Shown one piece after another: positions 41,992 to 54,500 of a DNA stretch of 64,000 bases. Under the pieces are notes generated by a model. The model was not told the DNA's origin, did not search any database, and saw nothing but the letters and a program-made list of their open reading frames with translations. The stretch comes from Semisulcospira habei (lineage: Eukaryota > Mollusca > Gastropoda > Semisulcospiridae). The DNA lies in NCBI GenBank assembly GCA_036245525.1, contig BTPG01000006.1, forward strand, positions 73,886,727-73,950,726, given 5' to 3'. A program made the translations under genes and the position numbers. Within the stretch, counting starts at the first letter, position 1. Every line of letters begins with the position of its first letter.

Positions 41992-44900
41992 ACTTACTTA
42001 CTTACTTACTTACTTACTTACGCCTGTCACCCCTCCCAGGGTATAGGCCGTCGACGAGAGACCTCCAGCGACTCCTGTCCTGTGCTTCTCCTTCGATTTT
42101 ACTCCAGGTGGTTCCCAGTCTCTTGATGTCTGCTTGGAGGTCTCGACGCCAGGTGTTTCTCGGCCTGCCTCTTTTCCTCTTTCCCCGGGAGTTTCATGAC
42201 AATGCCTGCCTAGTGATACTGGAAGCTGGCTTTCTCAGACTGTGACCAATCCATCCCCATCTTCTTCGCCCAATTTCATTCTCTGTTATCTGCTCTGTTC
42301 TCTCCCAGAGTCTGACGTTGCTGATCTTCTCTGACCAGTGGATTTTCAAAATTCTTCTAAGGCAACTGTTTATGAAGATCTGTACTCTGTTGATTGTGGT
42401 TTTTGTCAATCTCCAAGTCTCTGCTCCATATAGGAGAACTGCTTTTACGTTGGAGTTGAAAATCCGGACTTTGGTGTGTTGTGACAGCTCTCTGGAACTC
42501 CACACTTTTTTCAACTGGAGAAAGGCTGCTCTGGCTTTACCGATTCGTGCTCTGACATCTGCATCAGTGCCGCCTTTTTTGTCTATGATGCTCCCGAGAT
42601 AGGTGAAGGACTCCACCTCCTCCAACGGGGTGCCAGCAAGCAAGACTGGTTCTTCCCTGGTTGCGTTCAACCTCATTGTCTTTGTTTTCTGTTTGTGGAT
42701 GGTGAGGCCCACTTGGGACGAGATGTCAGCAAGCCTCGTGGTCTTGTCCTGCATTTGTTGATGAGTGTGGGACAGTAAAGCCAAGTCGTCTGCAAAATCG
42801 AGGTCGTCAAGCTGTGTCCACAGTGTCCACTGTATTCCACTTCGTCTGTGCTCTGTGGTCCTCTTCATGACCCAGTCTATGGCCAGTAGGAAGAGGAATG
42901 GAGACAGCAAACACCCCTGCCTGACACCGGTTCTGACCTGGAGCTCCCTGTTGAACTGCCCTTCGTGGATCACGCGACATGTCACGCCATCGTAGCTGCT
43001 CTTGATTAGGCGGACGAGCTTTGTGGGTACACCGTAGTGTCGTAGGAGTTTCCACAGTCTCTCGGTCCACGCTGTCAAATGCTTTCTCGTAATCCACAAA
43101 GTTGACATACAGCGGGGAGCTCCACTCCAGAGACTGTTCACGATGATGCGGAGAGTGGCGATCTGGTCTGTACATGATCGGTTTTTCCTGAATCCTGCTT
43201 GCTGGTCTCTCAGCTGGGGGTCAACGGAGCTCTTCATTCTCTCCAGGATGATCCTGTTGATTGTTGAAGACCTTTCCTGGTACTGACAGCAAGGTGATTC
43301 CTCTGTAGTTGGAACACTTGCTGAGGTCGCCTTTCTTAGGAAGCTTGATTAGGTACCCCTCCTTCCAGTCAGCCGGCATCACCTCCTCTTCCCAAATCTT
43401 TCCAAACAGTGGGTACAACATCTCTACTGTTGTCTCTAGGTCTGCTTTCAGAGACTCCGCTGGGATGCCATCTGGCCCTGCTGCATTGCCGTTCTTCAAA
43501 AATGCCACTGCTCTTCTGATCTCTTCCCGGCTGGGTCTGTCACAGCTGATGGGTAGATCGGTCTCTGCTGGCTGGGTCTGTTCAGTAACTCGGCCCATCT
43601 GTCGAGTTGGTGTGCTCTGTCTGCAATAGGCTTGTCTTCTTTGTCTTTTACTGGTCTTTCTGTATGGCCATACTTGCCCGACAATCTTCTGGTAATTTCG
43701 TAGAGCTGTTTCATGTTGCCGCTGCCTGCTGCCTTTTCTGCCTCTGCTGCCAGGCTGTCTGTGTAGGCCCTCTTGTCTGCCCTGATACTCCTCTTCACCT
43801 CGCGGTTGGCTTCCGAGTATTCCTCCTGTGCCCTTGCTTTGGCTGCTCTCGTGTGACTGTTGTTGACAACTGCTTTCTTCTGCTTCCTCACTATTTTCTT
43901 CAAGGTCTGTGCCGACAGCCAGTCCTTGTGATGGTGTTTCCTGAACCCTACAGTGTTTTTGCAGGTTGAGTTCAGCGCCTCTCTAACTGCCTTCCACTGC
44001 CGCTCTGTGGTGACCGCCTCCTCTTCATTTACTAGCTCCTGTAGCGCTTGAAACCAGTTGGACAGCACCAGTTTGAACTCTTCTCTCACTCCAATCTCTC
44101 TCAGGAGGCCTACATTATAGCGCTGTCTTCTTGTTGTCTCTGTGCGGCTTTTCTTTAACTTGAGCTTTATTCTTAAGTTAAGGTAAGCAGATGGTGGTCT
44201 GAGGCGACATCTGCTCCCCTCCTCACTCGAACATCTTGAAGGGATCTTCTAAATTTCTTGCTAATGCAGATATGGTCTATTTGGTTCTCTGTAATATGGT
44301 TAGGTGAGACCCAAGTTGCTTTGTGTATTCTTCTGTGTGGAAAGATGCTGCCTCCAATGACAAGACTGTTTAGAGCACAAAAGTCTACAAACCTCTCCCC
44401 GTTCTCACTCATCTCCCCTAGTCCCTGTCTCCCCATCACCTCTTCGTATCCGGTGTTGTCCTCCCCTATTTTGGCATTAAAATCGCCCATGACGATGGTG
44501 ATGTCTCGCTCCGCACATTTGTCCACAGCACTCTGGAGTCGGTCATAGAACTCTTGTTTCTCTTCCTCGTCACTGTCATTCATCATCATCATCATCAGTC
44601 CCTTGCCCGAACTGGGCGTTGGGGGGACTGAAAGGCAGCAGCAACAGACAGTGCTCTCCACTGAGTTCTATTTTGGGCGGTGGCAAGCAAGTCTGGCATC
44701 TCGAGTTCGGTCCATTCTTTTATGTTTGCGACCCAACTCTTTCTCTGACGACCTCGCCGACGACTTCCTTCGAGAGTGCCTTGGAGGATAGTCTTGGACA
44801 AGGTGTTGTGTCGGGTCACGTGGCCAAACCAAGCAAGCTTGCGCAGTTTCACGGTTGCCAGAAGGGGTTCATGTGGGCCCACCAGGGAAGTGACGATGCT

Positions 44901-46055
44901 CCGTACATATTCGTTGGTCTTGTGCTCGCGGTACGAGATGCGGAGCAACTTCCTCAGGCACTTGTTCTCAAAGGCCTGGATTTTCTTTTCTGAGTCTGCA
45001 AGCAGTGTCCAAGTCTCACAGCCGTAGAGTAGAATAGACACTACGAGGGACTTGTAAAGCCTGTACTTGATGGTGAAGCTGATGGAGTTACTTCGCCATA
45101 TCCTGTCCAGCCTGGCCATTGCGGATGTTGCTGTACCTATCCTGATACGGATCTCTGCTATGCAACTACCGTCTTTGGACAGGGTGGCTCCCAAGTACTT
45201 GAAGCTATTGACCTCTTCTAGCTTCTGGCCGTTCATGTGAATGTTGCTGCTGCTGTCGCTTGTGATGTTGATCATCACTTTGCTTTTATCCGTACTGATC
45301 TCCATGCCATAAGACCCTGCGCTACTTGAAAGTTTGTCTGTCAGGTTTTGGAGCTCACTATTGCTGCCTGCCATGAGGTCAATGTCGTCTGCGAATCGAA
45401 GATTGCACAGGGATCTGCCACCAATAGAGATTGAAGTATGGTGGTCGTGGAGGGTTTCCTGCATGATCTTCTCCAGGAATATGTTGAAAAGGACAGGAGA
45501 GAGCAGGCATCCTTGACGGACACCGATCACTGTCATTAGTGGGCGCATAACACTGGATGACGTTCAGCTTGATCTTTTTCTTAGTTCTAAAGGCTGCTGT
45601 GATAATTCTTGGCCCAAGAGGTTCCCAGCCCATCAGCGCTCTCTGTGCCACTGGTGACAGCATGAATGCTACTCCTTCTGTATGGGGGGGGGGGGGGGGC
45701 ATTCTCCTCTTCATGACCTGAATACAGAATCATCTCCCCACTTAACAGCCTTTTCTGGCCAGACTGTGTCCATCTGGCTTCACTGATACCTAGCAGGGAA
45801 AGGTTGTACTTTTGCATTTCCGCTGCTATCTGGGCGGCCTTGCCGCTCTGGTACATGGTCTTGACATTCCATGTGCCCATGGTTGCCCTGGATAGAGACA
45901 GGCGGCTCGGTCCTGTGGCTTCCGAAGACTTCCGGCTTTCACCACAGGACGTCATAAATCTTATGGTAGAAGAACCTTCCTCCTCCAGGAAAGGAATTGC
46001 TGTTTGTCTTTTCGTCGGCGTTTTTGTAGCTATTTCCTTATTTGTAGGGTGGGGA
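41992..46055 (-). pseudogene. LINE A, near full-length but decayed non-LTR retrotransposon
   Basis: Reading -: a 5' region from about 46055; an endonuclease-like N-terminus (TMGTWNVKTMYQSGKAAQ, SEARWT) at 45890-45540; an interruption by LINE B; the endonuclease remainder (IVMGDFNAKIG, NQIDHICISKKF, ASDHHLL) at 44580-44170; a basic middle part; and a reverse transcriptase ([67 protein letters not shown]) to 42194. Frames shift between motifs, e.g. near 43240 and twice around 43060-43170, so no continuous protein exists. The 3' end carries a TAAG repeat tail (41992-42021). Confidence 0.92.
44581..45526 (-). pseudogene. LINE B, 5'-truncated, nested in LINE A endonuclease
   Basis: Starts exactly at the reverse transcriptase motif [10 protein letters not shown] and runs through LRFADDIDLMAG, FKYLGATLSKDG, LLYGCETWTL and WFGHVTRHN, ending in a GATGAT repeat tail. 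TCACTGTCATT (11 bp) lies at 44570-44580 and 45527-45537, and LINE A's endonuclease frame resumes across the duplication. The frame is open, but its upstream Met and first few codons come from LINE A, so it is not an autonomous gene. Confidence 0.94.
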
Positions 46056-46070
46056 AGCTACCCCCACGCC

Positions 46071-46410
46071 CAACCCCCTAGGAGGACCAGGGGTTTTCTG
46101 TTGGGGTCACCTTCCCTTAGACCATGTTGGTTCACGGCACCTTATTTCATTCGGTGCACCCCTCTCGCGAGGGACCCCCTATCCACCACCCAGGGGACGC
46201 GCCTCAACGCCATATGGTCCTAGCGCGAGGCGCGTGCGTCACGCCGTCCACCAAATTCTCGCACGGCAGCAAATACTCGCGTACAGGCCAAATACCCCAC
46301 CAAAACTACCCGTACGTCTGGTGACTATCTAAATCCTGTCAACCCTCTAAACTTCCGCCGTGAGATGGCCTTAGTCGCCTGCTCGGCGTTAAACTCAACT
46401 AACTAACTCT
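46071..46410 (+). mobile_element. Probable SINE or LINE 3' end with AACT tail
   Basis: Ends CGGCGTTAAACTCAACTAAC with AACT repeats (46387-46408), a 3' signature of the same style as the tRNA SINE (GACGTTAAAC...). The 5' boundary is uncertain because LINE A starts beside it. Confidence 0.6.
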
Positions 46411-47089
46411 AAACTTACTCCCCTACAAAATTAGACGAAAAAATACCGTGTCGTCAACTGACAACACAAACACACACATGCAAACGCATATGCACACACA
46501 AAACATGACGCAGAGCACACGTACAGAATAGTAATTAAGCAAGTAAACTATCTTGGGCAATTTGATTCTTGCCTTAGGCGATCTGACTTTACTTTGGCGA
46601 GTTGATTCTTACCTTGGGCGACTTGACCCTTTACTTTATCGAGTTTACGCGTACCTTGGGCGAGATGGCATATGGGCGAGTCAATATTGTATTAGCCAGA
46701 TGAAAGGATGGGCGAGTTGGAAGAGGAAACGCAGGTCAAAGGTAACTATAGGCATAATACCAAGGCCGGCAGGCAGCCAGCATTCACAACAACCGTAACA
46801 ACTCCATGTTTCAATAAAAGTGATCATTGTCCCTTATTGCTGGTGGTGTCATTTTCAACGTATTATCCACGACAACTCAGAAACACAGCTGAGAGGTGTA
46901 GCTACGTGTACGGTGTCATTCATATTCCGGTTTCGAGAAAGTGAAAGTGCACTGACACTATAAAGTCAATATATAAACTCTGAAGCCGACAGTTTCACGT
47001 ACTTCTTGTGGTCCAAAAATATACCAGCTCACCTGATATACATCGGCTACCACTAAAATAAGAAAAAGAAATAGATAGGAGATGACATA

Positions 47090-50000
47090 ATGATTGCTGG
47101 AAATAAAGTGGCGGTGGTAGGCTGTGGTGTATCTGGGTTGGCTGCCATCAAGGCATGTCTGGAAGAAGGACTGGAGCCAACATGCTTCGAGATGAAGCCA
47201 GATATTGGTACGTTTTTAAATTTTAGTATAATGATGAGCAAAAGAAATGTGAAGCATTCGAATCTGGAAACATGAACACTTGAGTGTTTCTGATGATTAC
47301 AATGTTGCATTTCTCTTGTTTGTTAGTACATGTATGTCATATAGTACATGTATATATATTTTTTCTTTTTAGTTGAAGTTCATTCAGCACTGACACACTA
47401 AAGCAAGATTAGGATCAACCATGATAGTTCAAGGGTGTTGCCATAGTCGGCATAGTCATAGAATCAACACAGAACCATTATATTGTATAGTTCTTAAACC
47501 CCCAGAGTTAAATGACTTTCATTCTATAGAATGGAAGACATTTAGTTCTGGGAGTTTTAGAGTTAAATCACAAAGCAGCGCACACAAAAATAACCCTCGA
47601 TGATCATCTGTAATTGGCTTTCATTATATATTTTCTGACAGGAGGACTGTGGTACCCCACAAATGACCCAAAGACAGAAACTGGACCATATATGTACCCT
47701 AGTCTCATCACAAACACCAGCAAAGCCATGATGTGTTTTAGTGATTTCCCCTGCCCTGCCGAATACCCTCCTTACCTGCCCCATCGTCTCTACCTGCAGT
47801 ATCTCCACAAGTACACTGAGCACTTTGGGCTGCGCAGACATATTTGCTTCAACACCAAGGTTAGTGAAAGGGAGTGTTAAAAAGTAAAGAAATTTCTTTT
47901 TTCATCTAACCTGTTCAGTACGCGCCAGTTGACAAAGACTGTTTCTGCAATCTTTGTTAACCCTTATCATTCAGAATACACCAGTGTGTGAAATAAGCTA
48001 GACTAAAATAGTTCAAGGGTAGTGCCAGAATAGCTTGGCACCTCAAGGTGCCAAGCTATTCTGGCACTACCCTTGAACTAAACCCATTGGTCTGTATCCT
48101 TATCTGTAAGTACTATAATGTAGCTTGCATATGGCAGTGTACAAATTTGAAGCGTTTAGCCTCAGTATGATATGAGATAATTCAACACCAAAAGACAGTA
48201 ACTGTCCCAGGAATATGGATTCAAAGTGGTGACAGCAAGAGGCATAGACTCATAAGCCCCCACAACGGCGGGGGCTCATGAGGATCTATACCTCTTGCAG
48301 TTGGGTGGTGTTCAAATTTTCTCGGGACTGAGTGGGTTAAACTGTCAGGCAGCTATTATGAGCTGCACACAGTCTCCGTGCATCATTTAAATCCTAGCCA
48401 TCAGTGCAAAAGCTCTACACTTGCGGTGAACCTTAAGGACCCAACTTATGAGTCACAGGCCAACCTCTGTTCTACTATGTTTTGCCTTTCACAGCAAATT
48501 ATATAATTCAAAATTCACTTATGTTTTATGTTACATTAGTGTTTATGCTCTTCTTTATTCGTTAGGTGCTGAATGTACATAAACACGATGACTACAACAC
48601 AAACGGATGCTGGGTGATAGTGACAGAACCAGTCAGCAGCACCAGTGAACCTGGCAAGCAAGCAGTTTTGGAGTTTGATGGTGTGATGCTGTGCCAGGGT
48701 TTCCTCCGCATTCCTCACAGTCCAAAGATACCAGGAATGGAGAGTTTCAAGGGTAGATTGATACATGCTGCACAATACAGGGGCCCAGAGACATTCAGGG
48801 ATAGGACAGTGATTGTTGTGGGTATGTTTTTAGCAGATTCTTTAATGTTAGTGTGATTTACGGTTTTCATGCTTCATCCTGCAGAATCAGCTCTACAAAA
48901 ATACTACTGACAGCCAAAATAATGACTTTTGCAGCTTTGGGAGGCTTCTGTATGAGCTGTGGGAAATGTACTATCAGCCATGATCTTCCCAGGCACCATG
49001 CTTATCTGATGCCACTCTTGCATTATGTGTGTGTGCACATTCAGTGTTGTACTGTATGTGTGCATTTTTTGTACAGTTAGACACTTTAAAACTGTGATAA
49101 CTTTGATCATTTATGTCTGCCGCCCTATACATACAGTGAATTTTTTTTAAGTTGCTTTGTACAAAAGTTGTACTGCCAGGACACAGCCATAATCGCTGAA
49201 CTCAAATAGGCATAGAACCTCATGAGCTTCTGCAGTCAAAGGGGGCTGGGGGAGGGGTGGGGGTGGTTGGTTGAGGGGAGAGGGGATAGGGGGGGGGGGT
49301 GCTCATGAGGTTCTATGCCCCCAGCTTAAATTACTTTTTATCCATGTTTGTTGGATGACTGCATTTTTTTTTTTAAGTGTGTGACTTTATATTTATTCCA
49401 CAGGAAATTATTCTTCAGCTGGGGACATTGCAGTTGATGTTGCTGATGTTGCAAAGGAGGTGTGTCTTGATTGTTTTATGGGTTTTTTTCCCCTTTTGTT
49501 TTATGCATTTTGTCCCTTTCAGAGTCATTTTATTCACGATCTATTGTTTTCAAACACAAGAGAAATTGTGTCTTTTGGCTGTCAGTAGCACTTTTTGTTC
49601 AGGAGATTCCTGCATACTCATGACAGTCAAAGGCAGACTTTCCGTTAATCCATTATCGGAACAGAAAGCATGACAAAAAATACATCCCAAGCATTCTGCA
49701 GTCCATCATGTACATATACTTGAAACACAGCCAGGATGAGTAAGTTGATGCTCCTTTTTAAGTCCCTTCTAATTCATAGAAGGAACTTCTTATTTATAGA
49801 AGGAACACTTTAGGATGGGTCGTGGTGGGGTGAATTTAATAGCATCTCCATGATGTCAAAGGCAGGCAGGCCTAACCCTCTGACAACTGAAGTAACAAGA
49901 TAAAAATTACACCATGTCTAGTTACACCAACCCCGCTGCTGAACGTACATTTGGCGCGAAGCGCCGCGTGTGCATATGTATGTGTGTGTGTCTGTGTGTG

Positions 50001-51468
50001 TGTGTGTGTGTATGTATGTAAACATGAGAATCTCCGATATTCCTGTACGCACAAGCTTCAAACTTGGCGAAATACTTTCTTCAAGTGGTGGCTATGAGAG
50101 CCTTCGAGCATATTGTAACGGAATGTCTCCTTGAGGACATAAAAGACAGTTTATAGAAAGTCGGTTGACCCAGATTAGAGTCTGTAATTTTTGTCATATT
50201 TACTTGAAATTTTGGATACAGCTACTTTGGATAAAGACATTGAAAAGTCAGACAGTGGCGGTGACGTAAAAGAAGCAACTCCTTTCACCATGCACACATT
50301 GATGCAGTACTCTAAATATGACATCATTCTCTCTCTCGCCCGCTCTCTCTCTATCACACACATGCGCGCATCTCCAAGAGGCATAGATCCTCATGCACCC
50401 AGGGGGCGCATAAGGATCTATGCCTCTTGGAGATGTTTGGAGCACATGCACACGCACACACATCGACGCACTTTCAGAAGAGCATGCAGGTGTACTTAAT
50501 GTATCATGTAGCTAGGTAAAGTCAACCTGATTTCACACGAATTCTAGCAAAACTGAAATCGTACCATGAAATTCTAGTTTTGTCACCATTTTCTCAAGTC
50601 TTGAAGCGAAAGTGAAACTCGTATCTCGTAAAATATAAAATTACGTAAAAACAAAAAAATACGTCATGACAAATGACGTTTGACGACCAATGACGCGTAT
50701 GCACTGCGCACTTATAGAGCTCACCGACGCATTGTCAGATCTGTGAAGCTTTTTAAATAGGAGATATTTCAACATCAGAATCAGGTAAAAGATGAAAGGT
50801 AGAGACCCTTGACAGCGAGGGCAGCTCGCATATATAAGGGACTTTGTGGGTCATGGTTCATTCCATCTTGTTTCTTTAATATTTGTCCACCTCAGTAATG
50901 GATGGCCTTCTATTTTTCTGTCCCTGTCAAAATATGTCTGTCGATTACCGAGAATTCTCTCTTTACGGAAAGCCTGAATGGGGTCAATTAACTACTTTTT
51001 ATTAACTTAAGTGCACAACTGCAGATCATTCAAAATAATATGTGTTCTTACCTGTATGTTTAACGCCTAATGAAATTTCCAGGAATAAATGAATAATTGA
51101 TCTGATTTGGATGATAAATGATCTCTAATCTGATTTTACCTAATGACATTACCAGGTACCATATTTTATTACATGTATGAGCTGATGGTGGCAGGTTTAT
51201 CTGAGTATCGGTGATGGTGCCTACAACATATCTCGGCTGCACAATGGTCGCACTCCACTTGATTTTCGCATTTGCCGTGCTGTGTTTAACTTGGTTCCTG
51301 CCTCACTGGTCACTCCAGTCATGATTAAAGGTGCCAGCAAGTGGCTGGATCCAGTGTGCTCAGGACTAAAACCCAAACCGTCCAAACCTCTGACACAGAT
51401 TCGCTTCATCATCAATGATGAGCTGCCTTTCAAGGTGAGATAAGTTGAGCAATTTTGAAATACTGTAT

Positions 51469-51501
<33 letters not shown>

Positions 51502-54500
51502 GCAGTGTTGTATCTCTGTAATCATCATGTATCTCATTTTGTTTTCAGAGCACAGTTGTATAATCTGATAACTTAATTGCTGTCTAAATCAACTATGACT
51601 TGACTGCCCATTTAAATGTCATGATTGATCTTTTGAGGTGCCAATTCTGGCACTACCCTTGAACTATCAGGGTGGCCAGATCTTTCTCCTGAACTGGTAT
51701 GAAGTCTTTAGGGGACAACTCTCAAATTTGGAATTTAGACTTGTGTGTTAATCCCTTCACTGCAATGACATAAATCCTCACGATGCCTCCACAGTGGCGG
51801 GGGCTCATGAGGATCTATGCCTCTTGCTGACACCACTTTATAGCCATGTTTGGTGTTGAATTGACAAAGATTTCAAAAACATAAATCAGCAGCAGCTGCA
51901 GTAAAGAGGTAAATAAGTCTTCTTTGCAGATTATGTGTGGGCAAGTCAAGGTGGTCGGTCACCTAGAGTCATTAGAGGGTAACGCTGCCAGCCTGGAGGG
52001 TGGTAAAACATGTGGTGTGGATGATGTCATCTTTGCAACAGGATACAAGCATGACTTTCATGTCATCGACCCCAGCATCATCAGCCCTGATCCAAGTAGG
52101 TGGTGAGATCTCTGCTTTCACAAGTCACATTTAATCCCCTTCATTGCCGAGAAAAATTTAAACCACCCAAATGCAAGAGGTATGGATCCTCATGGGCCCT
52201 CACATTTGCAGGGGCACATGAAAATCTAGGCCTTTTGCTGAAACCACTAGGTATATCCATGTTCCCATGACAACTAGGGATCTTTTGCATTGAATTTACG
52301 GTGATTTCAAAAACGGTACCTTCCAGTCACTGGCAGTGAAGGTAACTGAAAAGTAGAATTTCTCACAGTTTGATTTACATACTTAACCCATAATATCCTG
52401 AGGCTGAATTTTTTTTTCATTTGTGTATTGTCTGGCCTATGAAGGCTACATTACAGATTAGGAGATAGATCAACCATTTTAGTTCAAGGGTGGTGCCAGA
52501 ATAGCTTGGCTCCTGAGGCGCCAAGCTATTCTGGCACCACCCTTTAACTATCATTGTCAAGTTTGTTTCAGGATGAAAAGGGTTAAGTGCATAAATTTGG
52601 GAATTGTTCTTTGAAGGCTGTATTGCCGTTCAGGAGGTACATGATAGTTAAAGAATGGTGGCAGAATAGCCTAGCATTTCTAGACAAAGATAGATTGACC
52701 AATCCATGATAAAGTTTCAGGCTAGTGCCTGAATATCTTAATCCCTTCAGTTTGAATGGATGCAGATGATACTTTCGAAATCTTTGTCAGTGCAGCACCA
52801 AAGAGTCCCAGCCATCCAAGGAACATTGATACGCAGTGTTGTTGGCAAGAGGCGGCATAGATCCTCACGAGCCCCCACAATTGCAGGGGCTCATGAGGAT
52901 CTATTCCTTTTGCAGTTGGATCTTGTTCACTCTTCTCCCCCCACCCGGGTCTGCCCTAGGGGACTTGGGTAGGGTTAACTACTTTTTAGTTCCCAGGGTC
53001 ACCCTAGTCAGTCCCAAAGGGAGGGTTTCCCTTCTATTCTGGGGCATGTGTTTCTGTCTACCCTTGGTCCATTCACCTGTATTTGCCTTTTTAAACTCTC
53101 CCTACTGTCTGCGCTGCCTGTAGCTCTTGATATTGGATGTGTGTTGCTAAATGGTCTTAGCTTTATTTAGGCCCCATGTCGTAGGTTTATTTAACATATT
53201 AGACCGGCTGGCGACATACATTCAATATTCTGTTTAGTTTTTTTTCACAAGCAGTGCAGGCACGTCCTGAGAAAGTCATGTTGCTGTCGGGACATTAAGC
53301 AATGTACAATCAATCAATCATTGTTCACTCTTCTCCGCAGTGAAGGGGTTACTTATTGCCTAAAAGCACCAAGCTATTTTAGCTGTCACTGCACTTGAAC
53401 TAACATCTTTTATGTCTTGTGTGTCTGCTCTGAATGGATTAATTTGTAGCAGATGTTGCAAACTTTACAGAAATTATAATCCATTTTTGCTTGTTTGAAA
53501 ATTTATTTATTTATTTTTTGGGGGTTAGATGGAGGGAAACTTGAACTGTACAAGATGGTCTTCCCAATCTCTCAGTCACATGATACGCTAGCACTGATTG
53601 GATGTTTGCGAGCCAATGGCCCAATCCCTCCAATCCTGGAAAGCCAGGCCCGATTGGCTGCGCGTGTGATGGCCAGACGACACAACTTGCCAGACCAAGC
53701 GACCATGCTGAATGATGTTGATCACATGAATAAGAGTTTGCTCAAGACACATGGCCACTACCACTATGCAGTAAGTTCCATTTTGTCATGCTGTATTGGC
53801 TGTTGTTCACAATTCATTGCAACCCAAAAAACTTTAACCCTTTGCATGTCAGTAGCAGTTTTAGTCACGATGATTCCTGTAGGAATCATTGCAACTAAAA
53901 CTGCTACTGACATGGAAAGGGTTAACCTTGTGTATGCATTCAGCTGCTTGTACTGTTTTATGTACCAGGGGCTGCATGCACAAGATGGTTAATTCCACAG
54001 ATCATATTTTACAAAGTCCGTCAGATCAACAGAGTGCGTTGTATTTTGTTTTTGTACTTTTTGTAAATTGCATTTTTGTAATTAGTTGGGTTTTTTTACA
54101 ATTAGTTTTTGTTAAGCGCCTAGAGCTGAGGTTAGGCGCTATACAAGTACTCATTATTATTATTATTATTACATATGCTTTAACACATTTTGGAGCTGTT
54201 TAACCCCTTCACTGCCAGTGGTCTTTTTTTTTTAAAGTTTTGTCAGTCAGTTAAACACAAAAGAATCCCATCCATCGAAGTAACATGGATTCAGATATGT
54301 GGTCACACTCACAGCAAGAGGCATAGATCCTGAAGAGTCCCCTCAACTGCGGGGGTGCAAGAGGATGTTTATATGTCCCTTGCAGTTGGGTGATGTTGAC
54401 TTCTTCTTAGCAGCCAGGGGGTAAAAAAGACCATATGCTGTTGGAGGTGAGTTGGCCATCATAGTTCAAGGGTAGTGTCAGAGTAAATTTTGTGCCTTCA

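Noticed and set aside
42194..43237. Continuous 347-codon reverse transcriptase gene on -
   Set aside because: Part of it (around 43060-43170) is translated out of frame; the conserved [13 protein letters not shown] motif lies in another frame, so LINE A is decayed here.
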